64,000 nucleotides of DNA. Source: Volvox africanus (lineage: Eukaryota > Chlorophyta > Chlorophyceae > Chlamydomonadales > Volvocaceae). The stretch's first letter is position 1. Every line of letters begins with the position of its first letter. The DNA lies in the NCBI GenBank assembly GCA_030268105.1, contig BSDZ01000013.1:1407001-1471000 (forward strand), read 5' to 3'. Made by a program: the position numbers and the translations under genes. Shown here piece after piece: positions 37,902-51,657 of the stretch. A model generated the notes under the pieces. The model saw only the letters and a program-made list of their open reading frames with translations, ran no database searches and had not been told where the DNA came from.

Positions 37902-39958
37902 TTTTGTTTTCATAAACTATTGTTTAAATTACAAAGTCTTCTCCAAAACTACAGGACGAAATGCCTGTAGTGTACCCTTTCCTGACAGACAGACAACCAA
38001 GCTGCGAGCTTGGGAGCAAGGGAAATCTCTTCACGGGAAATGCATGTCATCCTGCTGTCTCGTACCTATCTATCTGTGTTGCTGCATTTTGCGTTCTTCC
38101 TTTGGATCTTATATCTTCGGTGTAGAAGTTGAGAGCCGCAAAGGCCTCTCGAGATGCTGACAGGGTGCTTCTGCACCTTTGGTATTGTGCTGGGTGCTAA
38201 TACGTAACCATATGCTAACATCTATATTATTGCTGGGCCGTTCATGTACGACTACTACATTCCAAGCATGCAAACAACAGCAAAGCAGTACACGGATGTA
38301 AACATGTTCTGGGGCGGGTTGCGGCTGGCTGCGGTTCAGAAGCAAGAACAGGGTCAGGCTGGAACGGGCATGCAGCGGGGCCCGGACGTCCTCTGACGGG
38401 CACGCAGCAGGCCTGGGTCCCACCTGGCCAAAACGCACTAACAGCGACGCCGTGTTCCAGTTAGCCCATGGCACTGGCCATGGCCGATCCGCTGCTGTCG
38501 TGTGCACCCCTCCAACTTCATTTTTCCGTGTGCGGCTTCTGATGTTGGTAACATTACACCGCACAAACGGTATAGGACGCCCTTGAAGTCAATCGGTTCA
38601 ACATTCGCAAAAAAGGGGTACTGTGTCGTGTCACACACCCAATCGTCTTATCACCTAACTTCTGGAAACGACGACCATCTCATCGAATGCCCACAAACGG
38701 ATGACTAGTTGGTGAGGACATCGTCACATCCTGATCACGGTTTTGTGGGCTGGGGCAGGCGACAATGCAGTATTGGGGGAGGCAGCACGTGGGGCTCAAA
38801 CCTCGGCTGCTGGTCGTAAGACCTGTCGTATAACCGTACAAATTGATGTAGGAGCACGGAAGGGATGGTACATACACAGAAATGGTACATACACAGTGCC
38901 AGGCAGAAAGCACAGCCCTCTCTCCCTCTCTCCTCCTCTCTCACGTAAACACAGACACACAGACACACAGACACACAGACGCACAGACGCACAGACGCAC
39001 AGACGCACAGACGCACAGACGCACAGACGCACAGACGCACAGACGCACAGACGCACATGTGCAATGAATGGGAGCAAGCAGTAGTCGCAGCAGCAGCAGC
39101 AGAAGTAGCAGAACGTGCCACATGAACATGCCTTGGGCAAAGGACCACAAGTGCCAGTAGCTCCAAACACTCCCCAACAGATGCCTGAAGCCACTGCTCT
39201 CTCACACCCCGCGACAGGCGTATTTCCTACACCTACACCCATGCTTGTGCGTAATCCTCTCTGGCGCAGTTATAGTCTGGGCTCCATTTAGTCAGCCCTG
39301 TTTTTTTCCACCAGCCTTTGCGTGCCTACTTGCTGCCTACTTTCTGCCTACGAATTGCTGCCTACCTGCCTACCTGGCCAGTAGAAAGGAGGTCTCCAAA
39401 TGCACCAGAAGGCATGCTCCAGGGGTGGTGCTCGCGTCCAGGGCCAAGCTGCCCAGGTCCTTCTCATCCACCAGTGCTCGTGACGATCCCACGGACGCCA
39501 CCCCATGGATGCCAGCCACCAGGCCACCATGTCCATAGCTGCACGTTTTCGGCTGGGCAGGGATGGTGCAGTGCAGCAATGAGCGCTCAAGGACAGCACC
39601 AGCACCAGCATCACCAGCAATACCAGCAAGGGGGAGGTGGGTGGAAAGACTCAGGGCTGCCACCACCAAGGTAGTGCCACCAATATTCGCTCGGCTGGCT
39701 TGTATATAGGCCATGTAGGTTTTATATAGGCCATGTACTACATAGCCCATCCGGGGCTGCTCTTCGCTGTCGAGTGTGGAGATGCAACAAATGATACAAC
39801 AACTGGTGATTATATTATTAATACTAACGATATTCCTTGTTATTTACAACGAAAAAACGAGGTACGATTTAGCGGTGTTTTCCGTTAGAGGACGAGGCTT
39901 GCGCCCACCATCGGAAATGTTTCTGCGTGTATAGATCGCTGTTTGGTTGACACTGAGC

Positions 39959-40191
39959 ATGACCATGCTTGAACAGGATCTGTTCTATAGGTCATACACC
40001 TGTCTGTATTCTCTAAATCAGACAAGCTCCTCAACCCAGACGAAGACAGAGAGTCTCGGTGCCTGAGCGCAACGTATGGCCGCAGTGGCCGTGCCGCTGG
40101 CACGGACGCGCGGCTCTGGATGAACGTCCCGCCGAGCCTCATTCCGCCGGCAGGGATGGCGCGCGAGACATTCAGATGGGTTCTCAGCCAC
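39959..40191 (+). ncRNA. U3: U3 snoRNA, copy 9
   Basis: Unit 9, majority RNA form. The unit has C instead of T at the 22215-equivalent site, as in units 2, 4, 5 and 6. Confidence 0.9.
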
Positions 40192-42248
40192 TTTTGTTTT
40201 CATAAACTATTGTTTAAATTACAAAGTCTTCTCCAAAACTACAGGACGAAATGCCTGTAGTGTACCCTTTCCTGACAGACAGACAACCAAGCTGCGAGCT
40301 TGGGAGCAAGGGAAATCTCTTCACGGGAAATGCATGTCATCCTGCTGTCTCGTACCTATCTATCTGTGTTGCTGCATTTTGCGTTCTTCCTTTGGATCTT
40401 ATATCTTCGGTGTAGAAGTTGAGAGCCGCAAAGGCCTCTCGAGATGCTGACAGGGTGCTTCTGCACCTTTGGTATTGTGCTGGGTGCTAATACGTAACCA
40501 TATGCTAACACCTATATTATTGCTGGGCCGTTCATGTACGACTACTACATTCCAAGCATGCAAACAACAGCAAAGCAGTACACGGATGTAAACATGTTCT
40601 GGGGCGGGTTGCGGCTGGCTGCGGTTCAGAAGCAAGAACAGGGTCAGGCTGGAACGGGCATGCAGCGGGGCCCGGACGTCCTCTGACGGGCACGCAGCAG
40701 GCCTGGGTCCCACCTGGCCAAAACGCACTAACAGCGACGCCGTGTTCCAGTTAGCCCATGGCACTGGCCATGGCCGATCCGCTGCTGTCGTGTGCACCCC
40801 TCCAACTTCATTTTTCCGTGTGCGGCTTCTGATGTTGGTAACATTACACCGCACAAACGGTATAGGACGCCCTTGAAGTCAATCGGTTCAACATTCGCAA
40901 AAAAGGGGTACTGTGTCGTGTCACACACCCAATCGTCTTATCACCTAACTTCTGGAAACGACGACCATCTCATCGAATGCCCACAAACGGATGACTAGTT
41001 GGTGAGGACATCGTCACATCCTGATCACGGTTTTGTGGGCTGGGGCAGGCGACAATGCAGTATTGGGGGAGGCAGCACGTGGGGCTCAAACCTCGGCTGC
41101 TGGTCGTAAGACCTGTCGTATAACCGTACAAATTGATGTAGGAGCACGGAAGGGATGGTACATACACAGAAATGGTACATACACAGTGCCAGGCAGAAAG
41201 CACAGCCCTCTCTCCCTCTCTCCTCCTCTCTCACGTAAACACAGACACACAGACACACAGACACACAGACGCACAGACGCACAGACGCACAGACGCACAG
41301 ACGCACAGACGCACAGACGCACAGACGCACAGACGCACAGACGCACATGTGCAATGAATGGGAGCAAGCAGTAGTCGCAGCAGCAGCAGCAGAAGTAGCA
41401 GAACGTGCCACATGAACATGCCTTGGGCAAAGGACCACAAGTGCCAGTAGCTCCAAACACTCCCCAACAGATGCCTGAAGCCACTGCTCTCTCACACCCC
41501 GCGACAGGCGTATTTCCTACACCTACACCCATGCTTGTGCGTAATCCTCTCTGGCGCAGTTATAGTCTGGGCTCCATTTAGTCAGCCCTGTTTTTTTCCA
41601 CCAGCCTTTGCGTGCCTACTTGCTGCCTACTTTCTGCCTACGAATTGCTGCCTACCTGCCTACCTGGCCAGTAGAAAGGAGGTCTCCAAATGCACCAGAA
41701 GGCATGCTCCAGGGGTGGTGCTCGCGTCCAGGGCCAAGCTGCCCAGGTCCTTCTCATCCACCAGTGCTCGTGACGATCCCACGGACGCCACCCCATGGAT
41801 GCCAGCCACCAGGCCACCATGTCCATAGCTGCACGTTTTCGGCTGGGCAGGGATGGTGCAGTGCAGCAATGAGCGCTCAAGGACAGCACCAGCACCAGCA
41901 TCACCAGCAATACCAGCAAGGGGGAGGTGGGTGGAAAGACTCAGGGCTGCCACCACCAAGGTAGTGCCACCAATATTCGCTCGGCTGGCTTGTATATAGG
42001 CCATGTAGGTTTTATATAGGCCATGTACTACATAGCCCATCCGGGGCTGCTCTTCGCTGTCGAGTGTGGAGATGCAACAAATGATACAACAACTGGTGAT
42101 TATATTATTAATACTAACGATATTCCTTGTTATTTACAACGAAAAAACGAGGTACGATTTAGCGGTGTTTTCCGTTAGAGGACGAGGCTTGCGCCCACCA
42201 TCGGAAATGTTTCTGCGTGTATAGATCGCTGTTTGGTTGACAATGAGC

Positions 42249-42481
42249 ATGACCATGCTTGAACAGGATCTGTTCTATAGGTCATACACCTGTCTGTATT
42301 CTCTAAATCAGACAAGCTCCTCAACCCAGACGAAGACAGAGAGTCTCGGTGCCTGAGCGCAACGTATGGCCGCAGTGGCCGTGCCGCTGGCACGGACGCG
42401 CGGCTCTGGATGAACGTCCCGCCGAGCCTCATTCCGCCGGCAGGGATGGCGCGCGAGACATTCAGATGGGTTCTCAGCCAC
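42249..42481 (+). ncRNA. U3: U3 snoRNA, copy 10
   Basis: Unit 10, majority RNA form. The promoter has GACAATGAGC instead of GACACTGAGC, a change six bases before the predicted 5' end. Confidence 0.9.
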
Positions 42482-44538
42482 TTTTGTTTTCATAAACTAT
42501 TGTTTAAATTACAAAGTCTTCTCCAAAACTACAGGACGAAATGCCTGTAGTGTACCCTTTCCTGACAGACAGACAACCAAGCTGCGAGCTTGGGAGCAAG
42601 GGAAATCTCTTCACGGGAAATGCATGTCATCCTGCTGTCTCGTACCTATCTATCTGTGTTGCTGCATTTTGCGTTCTTCCTTTGGATCTTATATCTTCGG
42701 TGTAGAAGTTGAGAGCCGCAAAGGCCTCTCGAGATGCTGACAGGGTGCTTCTGCACCTTTGGTATTGTGCTGGGTGCTAATACGTAACCATATGCTAACA
42801 TCTATATTATTGCTGGGCCGTTCATGTACGACTACTACATTCCAAGCATGCAAACAACAGCAAAGCAGTACACGGATGTAAACATGTTCTGGGGCGGGTT
42901 GCGGCTGGCTGCGGTTCAGAAGCAAGAACAGGGTCAGGCTGGAACGGGCATGCAGCGGGGCCCGGACGTCCTCTGACGGGCACGCAGCAGGCCTGGGTCC
43001 CACCTGGCCAAAACGCACTAACAGCGACGCCGTGTTCCAGTTAGCCCATGGCACTGGCCATGGCCGATCCGCTGCTGTCGTGTGCACCCCTCCAACTTCA
43101 TTTTTCCGTGTGCGGCTTCTGATGTTGGTAACATTACACCGCACAAACGGTATAGGACGCCCTTGAAGTCAATCGGTTCAACATTCGCAAAAAAGGGGTA
43201 CTGTGTCGTGTCACACACCCAATCGTCTTATCACCTAACTTCTGGAAACGACGACCATCTCATCGAATGCCCACAAACGGATGACTAGTTGGTGAGGACA
43301 TCGTCACATCCTGATCACGGTTTTGTGGGCTGGGGCAGGCGACAATGCAGTATTGGGGGAGGCAGCACGTGGGGCTCAAACCTCGGCTGCTGGTCGTAAG
43401 ACCTGTCGTATAACCGTACAAATTGATGTAGGAGCACGGAAGGGATGGTACATACACAGAAATGGTACATACACAGTGCCAGGCAGAAAGCACAGCCCTC
43501 TCTCCCTCTCTCCTCCTCTCTCACGTAAACACAGACACACAGACACACAGACACACAGACGCACAGACGCACAGACGCACAGACGCACAGACGCACAGAC
43601 GCACAGACGCACAGACGCACAGACGCACAGACGCACATGTGCAATGAATGGGAGCAAGCAGTAGTCGCAGCAGCAGCAGCAGAAGTAGCAGAACGTGCCA
43701 CATGAACATGCCTTGGGCAAAGGACCACAAGTGCCAGTAGCTCCAAACACTCCCCAACAGATGCCTGAAGCCACTGCTCTCTCACACCCCGCGACAGGCG
43801 TATTTCCTACACCTACACCCATGCTTGTGCGTAATCCTCTCTGGCGCAGTTATAGTCTGGGCTCCATTTAGTCAGCCCTGTTTTTTTCCACCAGCCTTTG
43901 CGTGCCTACTTGCTGCCTACTTTCTGCCTACGAATTGCTGCCTACCTGCCTACCTGGCCAGTAGAAAGGAGGTCTCCAAATGCACCAGAAGGCATGCTCC
44001 AGGGGTGGTGCTCGCGTCCAGGGCCAAGCTGCCCAGGTCCTTCTCATCCACCAGTGCTCGTGACGATCCCACGGACGCCACCCCATGGATGCCAGCCACC
44101 AGGCCACCATGTCCATAGCTGCACGTTTTCGGCTGGGCAGGGATGGTGCAGTGCAGCAATGAGCGCTCAAGGACAGCACCAGCACCAGCATCACCAGCAA
44201 TACCAGCAAGGGGGAGGTGGGTGGAAAGACTCAGGGCTGCCACCACCAAGGTAGTGCCACCAATATTCGCTCGGCTGGCTTGTATATAGGCCATGTAGGT
44301 TTTATATAGGCCATGTACTACATAGCCCATCCGGGGCTGCTCTTCGCTGTCGAGTGTGGAGATGCAACAAATGATACAACAACTGGTGATTATATTATTA
44401 ATACTAACGATATTCCTTGTTATTTACAACGAAAAAACGAGGTACGATTTAGCGGTGTTTTCCGTTAGAGGACGAGGCTTGCGCCCACCATCGGAAATGT
44501 TTCTGCGTGTATAGATCGCTGTTTGGTTGACACTGAGC

Positions 44539-44771
44539 ATGACCATGCTTGAACAGGATCTGTTCTATAGGTCATACACCTGTCTGTATTCTCTAAATCA
44601 GACAAGCTCCTCAACCCAGACGAAGACAGAGAGTCTCGGTGCCTGAGCGCAACGTATGGCCGCAGTGGCCGTGCCGCTGGCACGGACGCGCGGCTCTGGA
44701 TGAACGTCCCGCCGAGCCTCATTCCGCCGGCAGGGATGGCGCGCGAGACATTCAGATGGGTTCTCAGCCAC
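44539..44771 (+). ncRNA. U3: U3 snoRNA, copy 11
   Basis: Unit 11, majority RNA form and common promoter; 11 minisatellite copies in the unit. Confidence 0.9.
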
Positions 44772-46836
44772 TTTTGTTTTCATAAACTATTGTTTAAATT
44801 ACAAAGTCTTCTCCAAAACTACAGGACGAAATGCCTGTAGTGTACCCTTTCCTGACAGACAGACAACCAAGCTGCGAGCTTGGGAGCAAGGGAAATCTCT
44901 TCACGGGAAATGCATGTCATCCTGCTGTCTCGTACCTATCTATCTGTGTTGCTGCATTTTGCGTTCTTCCTTTGGATCTTATATCTTCGGTGTAGAAGTT
45001 GAGAGCCGCAAAGGCCTCTCGAGATGCTGACAGGGTGCTTCTGCACCTTTGGTATTGTGCTGGGTGCTAATACGTAACCATATGCTAACATCTATATTAT
45101 TGCTGGGCCGTTCATGTACGACTACTACATTCCAAGCATGCAAACAACAGCAAAGCAGTACACGGATGTAAACATGTTCTGGGGCGGGTTGCGGCTGGCT
45201 GCGGTTCAGAAGCAAGAACAGGGTCAGGCTGGAACGGGCATGCAGCGGGGCCCGGACGTCCTCTGACGGGCACGCAGCAGGCCTGGGTCCCACCTGGCCA
45301 AAACGCACTAACAGCGACGCCGTGTTCCAGTTAGCCCATGGCACTGGCCATGGCCGATCCGCTGCTGTCGTGTGCACCCCTCCAACTTCATTTTTCCGTG
45401 TGCGGCTTCTGATGTTGGTAACATTACACCGCACAAACGGTATAGGACGCCCTTGAAGTCAATCGGTTCAACATTCGCAAAAAAGGGGTACTGTGTCGTG
45501 TCACACACCCAATCGTCTTATCACCTAACTTCTGGAAACGACGACCATCTCATCGAATGCCCACAAACGGATGACTAGTTGGTGAGGACATCGTCACATC
45601 CTGATCACGGTTTTGTGGGCTGGGGCAGGCGACAATGCAGTATTGGGGGAGGCAGCACGTGGGGCTCAAACCTCGGCTGCTGGTCGTAAGACCTGTCGTA
45701 TAACCGTACAAATTGATGTAGGAGCACGGAAGGGATGGTACATACACAGAAATGGTACATACACAGTGCCAGGCAGAAAGCACAGCCCTCTCTCCCTCTC
45801 TCCTCCTCTCTCACGTAAACACAGACACACAGACACACAGACACACAGACGCACAGACGCACAGACGCACAGACGCACAGACGCACAGACGCACAGACGC
45901 ACAGACGCACAGACGCACAGACGCACAGACGCACATGTGCAATGAATGGGAGCAAGCAGTAGTCGCAGCAGCAGCAGCAGAAGTAGCAGAACGTGCCACA
46001 TGAACATGCCTTGGGCAAAGGACCACAAGTGCCAGTAGCTCCAAACACTCCCCAACAGATGCCTGAAGCCACTGCTCTCTCACACCCCGCGACAGGCGTA
46101 TTTCCTACACCTACACCCATGCTTGTGCGTAATCCTCTCTGGCGCAGTTATAGTCTGGGCTCCATTTAGTCAGCCCTGTTTTTTTCCACCAGCCTTTGCG
46201 TGCCTACTTGCTGCCTACTTTCTGCCTACGAATTGCTGCCTACCTGCCTACCTGGCCAGTAGAAAGGAGGTCTCCAAATGCACCAGAAGGCATGCTCCAG
46301 GGGTGGTGCTCGCGTCCAGGGCCAAGCTGCCCAGGTCCTTCTCATCCACCAGTGCTCGTGACGATCCCACGGACGCCACCCCATGGATGCCAGCCACCAG
46401 GCCACCATGTCCATAGCTGCACGTTTTCGGCTGGGCAGGGATGGTGCAGTGCAGCAATGAGCGCTCAAGGACAGCACCAGCACCAGCATCACCAGCAATA
46501 CCAGCAAGGGGGAGGTGGGTGGAAAGACTCAGGGCTGCCACCACCAAGGTAGTGCCACCAATATTCGCTCGGCTGGCTTGTATATAGGCCATGTAGGTTT
46601 TATATAGGCCATGTACTACATAGCCCATCCGGGGCTGCTCTTCGCTGTCGAGTGTGGAGATGCAACAAATGATACAACAACTGGTGATTATATTATTAAT
46701 ACTAACGATATTCCTTGTTATTTACAACGAAAAAACGAGGTACGATTTAGCGGTGTTTTCCGTTAGAGGACGAGGCTTGCGCCCACCATCGGAAATGTTT
46801 CTGCGTGTATAGATCGCTGTTTGGTTGACAATGAGC

Positions 46837-47069
46837 ATGACCATGCTTGAACAGGATCTGTTCTATAGGTCATACACCTGTCTGTATTCTCTAAATCAGA
46901 CAAGCTCCTCAACCCAGACGAAGACAGAGAGTCTCGGTGCCTGAGCGCAACGTATGGCCGCAGTGGCCGTGCCGCTGGCACGGACGCGCGGCTCTGGATG
47001 AACGTCCCGCCGAGCCTCATTCCGCCGGCAGGGATGGCGCGCGAGACATTCAGATGGGTTCTCAGCCAC
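46837..47069 (+). ncRNA. U3: U3 snoRNA, copy 12
   Basis: Unit 12, majority RNA form with the same promoter variant as copy 10; 11 minisatellite copies. Confidence 0.9.
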
Positions 47070-49134
47070 TTTTGTTTTCATAAACTATTGTTTAAATTAC
47101 AAAGTCTTCTCCAAAACTACAGGACGAAATGCCTGTAGTGTACCCTTTCCTGACAGACAGACAACCAAGCTGCGAGCTTGGGAGCAAGGGAAATCTCTTC
47201 ACGGGAAATGCATGTCATCCTGCTGTCTCGTACCTATCTATCTGTGTTGCTGCATTTTGCGTTCTTCCTTTGGATCTTATATCTTCGGTGTAGAAGTTGA
47301 GAGCCGCAAAGGCCTCTCGAGATGCTGACAGGGTGCTTCTGCACCTTTGGTATTGTGCTGGGTGCTAATACGTAACCATATGCTAACATCTATATTATTG
47401 CTGGGCCGTTCATGTACGACTACTACATTCCAAGCATGCAAACAACAGCAAAGCAGTACACGGATGTAAACATGTTCTGGGGCGGGTTGCGGCTGGCTGC
47501 GGTTCAGAAGCAAGAACAGGGTCAGGCTGGAACGGGCATGCAGCGGGGCCCGGACGTCCTCTGACGGGCACGCAGCAGGCCTGGGTCCCACCTGGCCAAA
47601 ACGCACTAACAGCGACGCCGTGTTCCAGTTAGCCCATGGCACTGGCCATGGCCGATCCGCTGCTGTCGTGTGCACCCCTCCAACTTCATTTTTCCGTGTG
47701 CGGCTTCTGATGTTGGTAACATTACACCGCACAAACGGTATAGGACGCCCTTGAAGTCAATCGGTTCAACATTCGCAAAAAAGGGGTACTGTGTCGTGTC
47801 ACACACCCAATCGTCTTATCACCTAACTTCTGGAAACGACGACCATCTCATCGAATGCCCACAAACGGATGACTAGTTGGTGAGGACATCGTCACATCCT
47901 GATCACGGTTTTGTGGGCTGGGGCAGGCGACAATGCAGTATTGGGGGAGGCAGCACGTGGGGCTCAAACCTCGGCTGCTGGTCGTAAGACCTGTCGTATA
48001 ACCGTACAAATTGATGTAGGAGCACGGAAGGGATGGTACATACACAGAAATGGTACATACACAGTGCCAGGCAGAAAGCACAGCCCTCTCTCCCTCTCTC
48101 CTCCTCTCTCACGTAAACACAGACACACAGACACACAGACACACAGACGCACAGACGCACAGACGCACAGACGCACAGACGCACAGACGCACAGACGCAC
48201 AGACGCACAGACGCACAGACGCACAGACGCACATGTGCAATGAATGGGAGCAAGCAGTAGTCGCAGCAGCAGCAGCAGAAGTAGCAGAACGTGCCACATG
48301 AACATGCCTTGGGCAAAGGACCACAAGTGCCAGTAGCTCCAAACACTCCCCAACAGATGCCTGAAGCCACTGCTCTCTCACACCCCGCGACAGGCGTATT
48401 TCCTACACCTACACCCATGCTTGTGCGTAATCCTCTCTGGCGCAGTTATAGTCTGGGCTCCATTTAGTCAGCCCTGTTTTTTTCCACCAGCCTTTGCGTG
48501 CCTACTTGCTGCCTACTTTCTGCCTACGAATTGCTGCCTACCTGCCTACCTGGCCAGTAGAAAGGAGGTCTCCAAATGCACCAGAAGGCATGCTCCAGGG
48601 GTGGTGCTCGCGTCCAGGGCCAAGCTGCCCAGGTCCTTCTCATCCACCAGTGCTCGTGACGATCCCACGGACGCCACCCCATGGATGCCAGCCACCAGGC
48701 CACCATGTCCATAGCTGCACGTTTTCGGCTGGGCAGGGATGGTGCAGTGCAGCAATGAGCGCTCAAGGACAGCACCAGCACCAGCATCACCAGCAATACC
48801 AGCAAGGGGGAGGTGGGTGGAAAGACTCAGGGCTGCCACCACCAAGGTAGTGCCACCAATATTCGCTCGGCTGGCTTGTATATAGGCCATGTAGGTTTTA
48901 TATAGGCCATGTACTACATAGCCCATCCGGGGCTGCTCTTCGCTGTCGAGTGTGGAGATGCAACAAATGATACAACAACTGGTGATTATATTATTAATAC
49001 TAACGATATTCCTTGTTATTTACAACGAAAAAACGAGGTACGATTTAGCGGTGTTTTCCGTTAGAGGACGAGGCTTGCGCCCACCATCGGAAATGTTTCT
49101 GCGTGTATAGATCGCTGTTTGGTTGACACTGAGC

Positions 49135-49367
49135 ATGACCATGCTTGAACAGGATCTGTTCTATAGGTCATACACCTGTCTGTATTCTCTAAATCAGACA
49201 AGCTCCTCAACCCAGACGAAGACAGAGAGTCTCGGTGCCTGAGCGCAACGTATGGCCGCAGTGGCCGTGCCGCTGGCACGGACGCGCGGCTCTGGATGAA
49301 CGTCCCGCCGAGCCTCATTCCGCCGGCAGGGATGGCGCGCGAGACATTCAGATGGGTTCTCAGCCAC
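49135..49367 (+). ncRNA. U3: U3 snoRNA, copy 13
   Basis: Unit 13, majority RNA form. Confidence 0.9.
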
Positions 49368-51424
49368 TTTTGTTTTCATAAACTATTGTTTAAATTACAA
49401 AGTCTTCTCCAAAACTACAGGACGAAATGCCTGTAGTGTACCCTTTCCTGACAGACAGACAACCAAGCTGCGAGCTTGGGAGCAAGGGAAATCTCTTCAC
49501 GGGAAATGCATGTCATCCTGCTGTCTCGTACCTATCTATCTGTGTTGCTGCATTTTGCGTTCTTCCTTTGGATCTTATATCTTCGGTGTAGAAGTTGAGA
49601 GCCGCAAAGGCCTCTCGAGATGCTGACAGGGTGCTTCTGCACCTTTGGTATTGTGCTGGGTGCTAATACGTAACCATATGCTAACATCTATATTATTGCT
49701 GGGCCGTTCATGTACGACTACTACATTCCAAGCATGCAAACAACAGCAAAGCAGTACACGGATGTAAACATGTTCTGGGGCGGGTTGCGGCTGGCTGCGG
49801 TTCAGAAGCAAGAACAGGGTCAGGCTGGAACGGGCATGCAGCGGGGCCCGGACGTCCTCTGACGGGCACGCAGCAGGCCTGGGTCCCACCTGGCCAAAAC
49901 GCACTAACAGCGACGCCGTGTTCCAGTTAGCCCATGGCACTGGCCATGGCCGATCCGCTGCTGTCGTGTGCACCCCTCCAACTTCATTTTTCCGTGTGCG
50001 GCTTCTGATGTTGGTAACATTACACCGCACAAACGGTATAGGACGCCCTTGAAGTCAATCGGTTCAACATTCGCAAAAAAGGGGTACTGTGTCGTGTCAC
50101 ACACCCAATCGTCTTATCACCTAACTTCTGGAAACGACGACCATCTCATCGAATGCCCACAAACGGATGACTAGTTGGTGAGGACATCGTCACATCCTGA
50201 TCACGGTTTTGTGGGCTGGGGCAGGCGACAATGCAGTATTGGGGGAGGCAGCACGTGGGGCTCAAACCTCGGCTGCTGGTCGTAAGACCTGTCGTATAAC
50301 CGTACAAATTGATGTAGGAGCACGGAAGGGATGGTACATACACAGAAATGGTACATACACAGTGCCAGGCAGAAAGCACAGCCCTCTCTCCCTCTCTCCT
50401 CCTCTCTCACGTAAACACAGACACACAGACACACAGACACACAGACGCACAGACGCACAGACGCACAGACGCACAGACGCACAGACGCACAGACGCACAG
50501 ACGCACAGACGCACAGACGCACATGTGCAATGAATGGGAGCAAGCAGTAGTCGCAGCAGCAGCAGCAGAAGTAGCAGAACGTGCCACATGAACATGCCTT
50601 GGGCAAAGGACCACAAGTGCCAGTAGCTCCAAACACTCCCCAACAGATGCCTGAAGCCACTGCTCTCTCACACCCCGCGACAGGCGTATTTCCTACACCT
50701 ACACCCATGCTTGTGCGTAATCCTCTCTGGCGCAGTTATAGTCTGGGCTCCATTTAGTCAGCCCTGTTTTTTTCCACCAGCCTTTGCGTGCCTACTTGCT
50801 GCCTACTTTCTGCCTACGAATTGCTGCCTACCTGCCTACCTGGCCAGTAGAAAGGAGGTCTCCAAATGCACCAGAAGGCATGCTCCAGGGGTGGTGCTCG
50901 CGTCCAGGGCCAAGCTGCCCAGGTCCTTCTCATCCACCAGTGCTCGTGACGATCCCACGGACGCCACCCCATGGATGCCAGCCACCAGGCCACCATGTCC
51001 ATAGCTGCACGTTTTCGGCTGGGCAGGGATGGTGCAGTGCAGCAATGAGCGCTCAAGGACAGCACCAGCACCAGCATCACCAGCAATACCAGCAAGGGGG
51101 AGGTGGGTGGAAAGACTCAGGGCTGCCACCACCAAGGTAGTGCCACCAATATTCGCTCGGCTGGCTTGTATATAGGCCATGTAGGTTTTATATAGGCCAT
51201 GTACTACATAGCCCATCCGGGGCTGCTCTTCGCTGTCGAGTGTGGAGATGCAACAAATGATACAACAACTGGTGATTATATTATTAATACTAACGATATT
51301 CCTTGTTATTTACAACGAAAAAACGAGGTACGATTTAGCGGTGTTTTCCGTTAGAGGACGAGGCTTGCGCCCACCATCGGAAATGTTTCTGCGTGTATAG
51401 ATCGCTGTTTGGTTGACACTGAGC

Positions 51425-51657
51425 ATGACCATGCTTGAACAGGATCTGTTCTATAGGTCATACACCTGTCTGTATTCTCTAAATCAGACAAGCTCCTCAA
51501 CCCAGACGAAGACAGAGAGTCTCGGTGCCTGAGCGCAACGTATGGCCGCAGTGGCCGTGCCGCTGGCACGGACGCGCGGCTCTGGATGAACGTCCCGCCG
51601 AGCCTCATTCCGCCGGCAGGGATGGCGCGCGAGACATTCAGATGGGTTCTCAGCCAC
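51425..51657 (+). ncRNA. U3: U3 snoRNA, copy 14
   Basis: Unit 14, majority RNA form. Confidence 0.9.
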
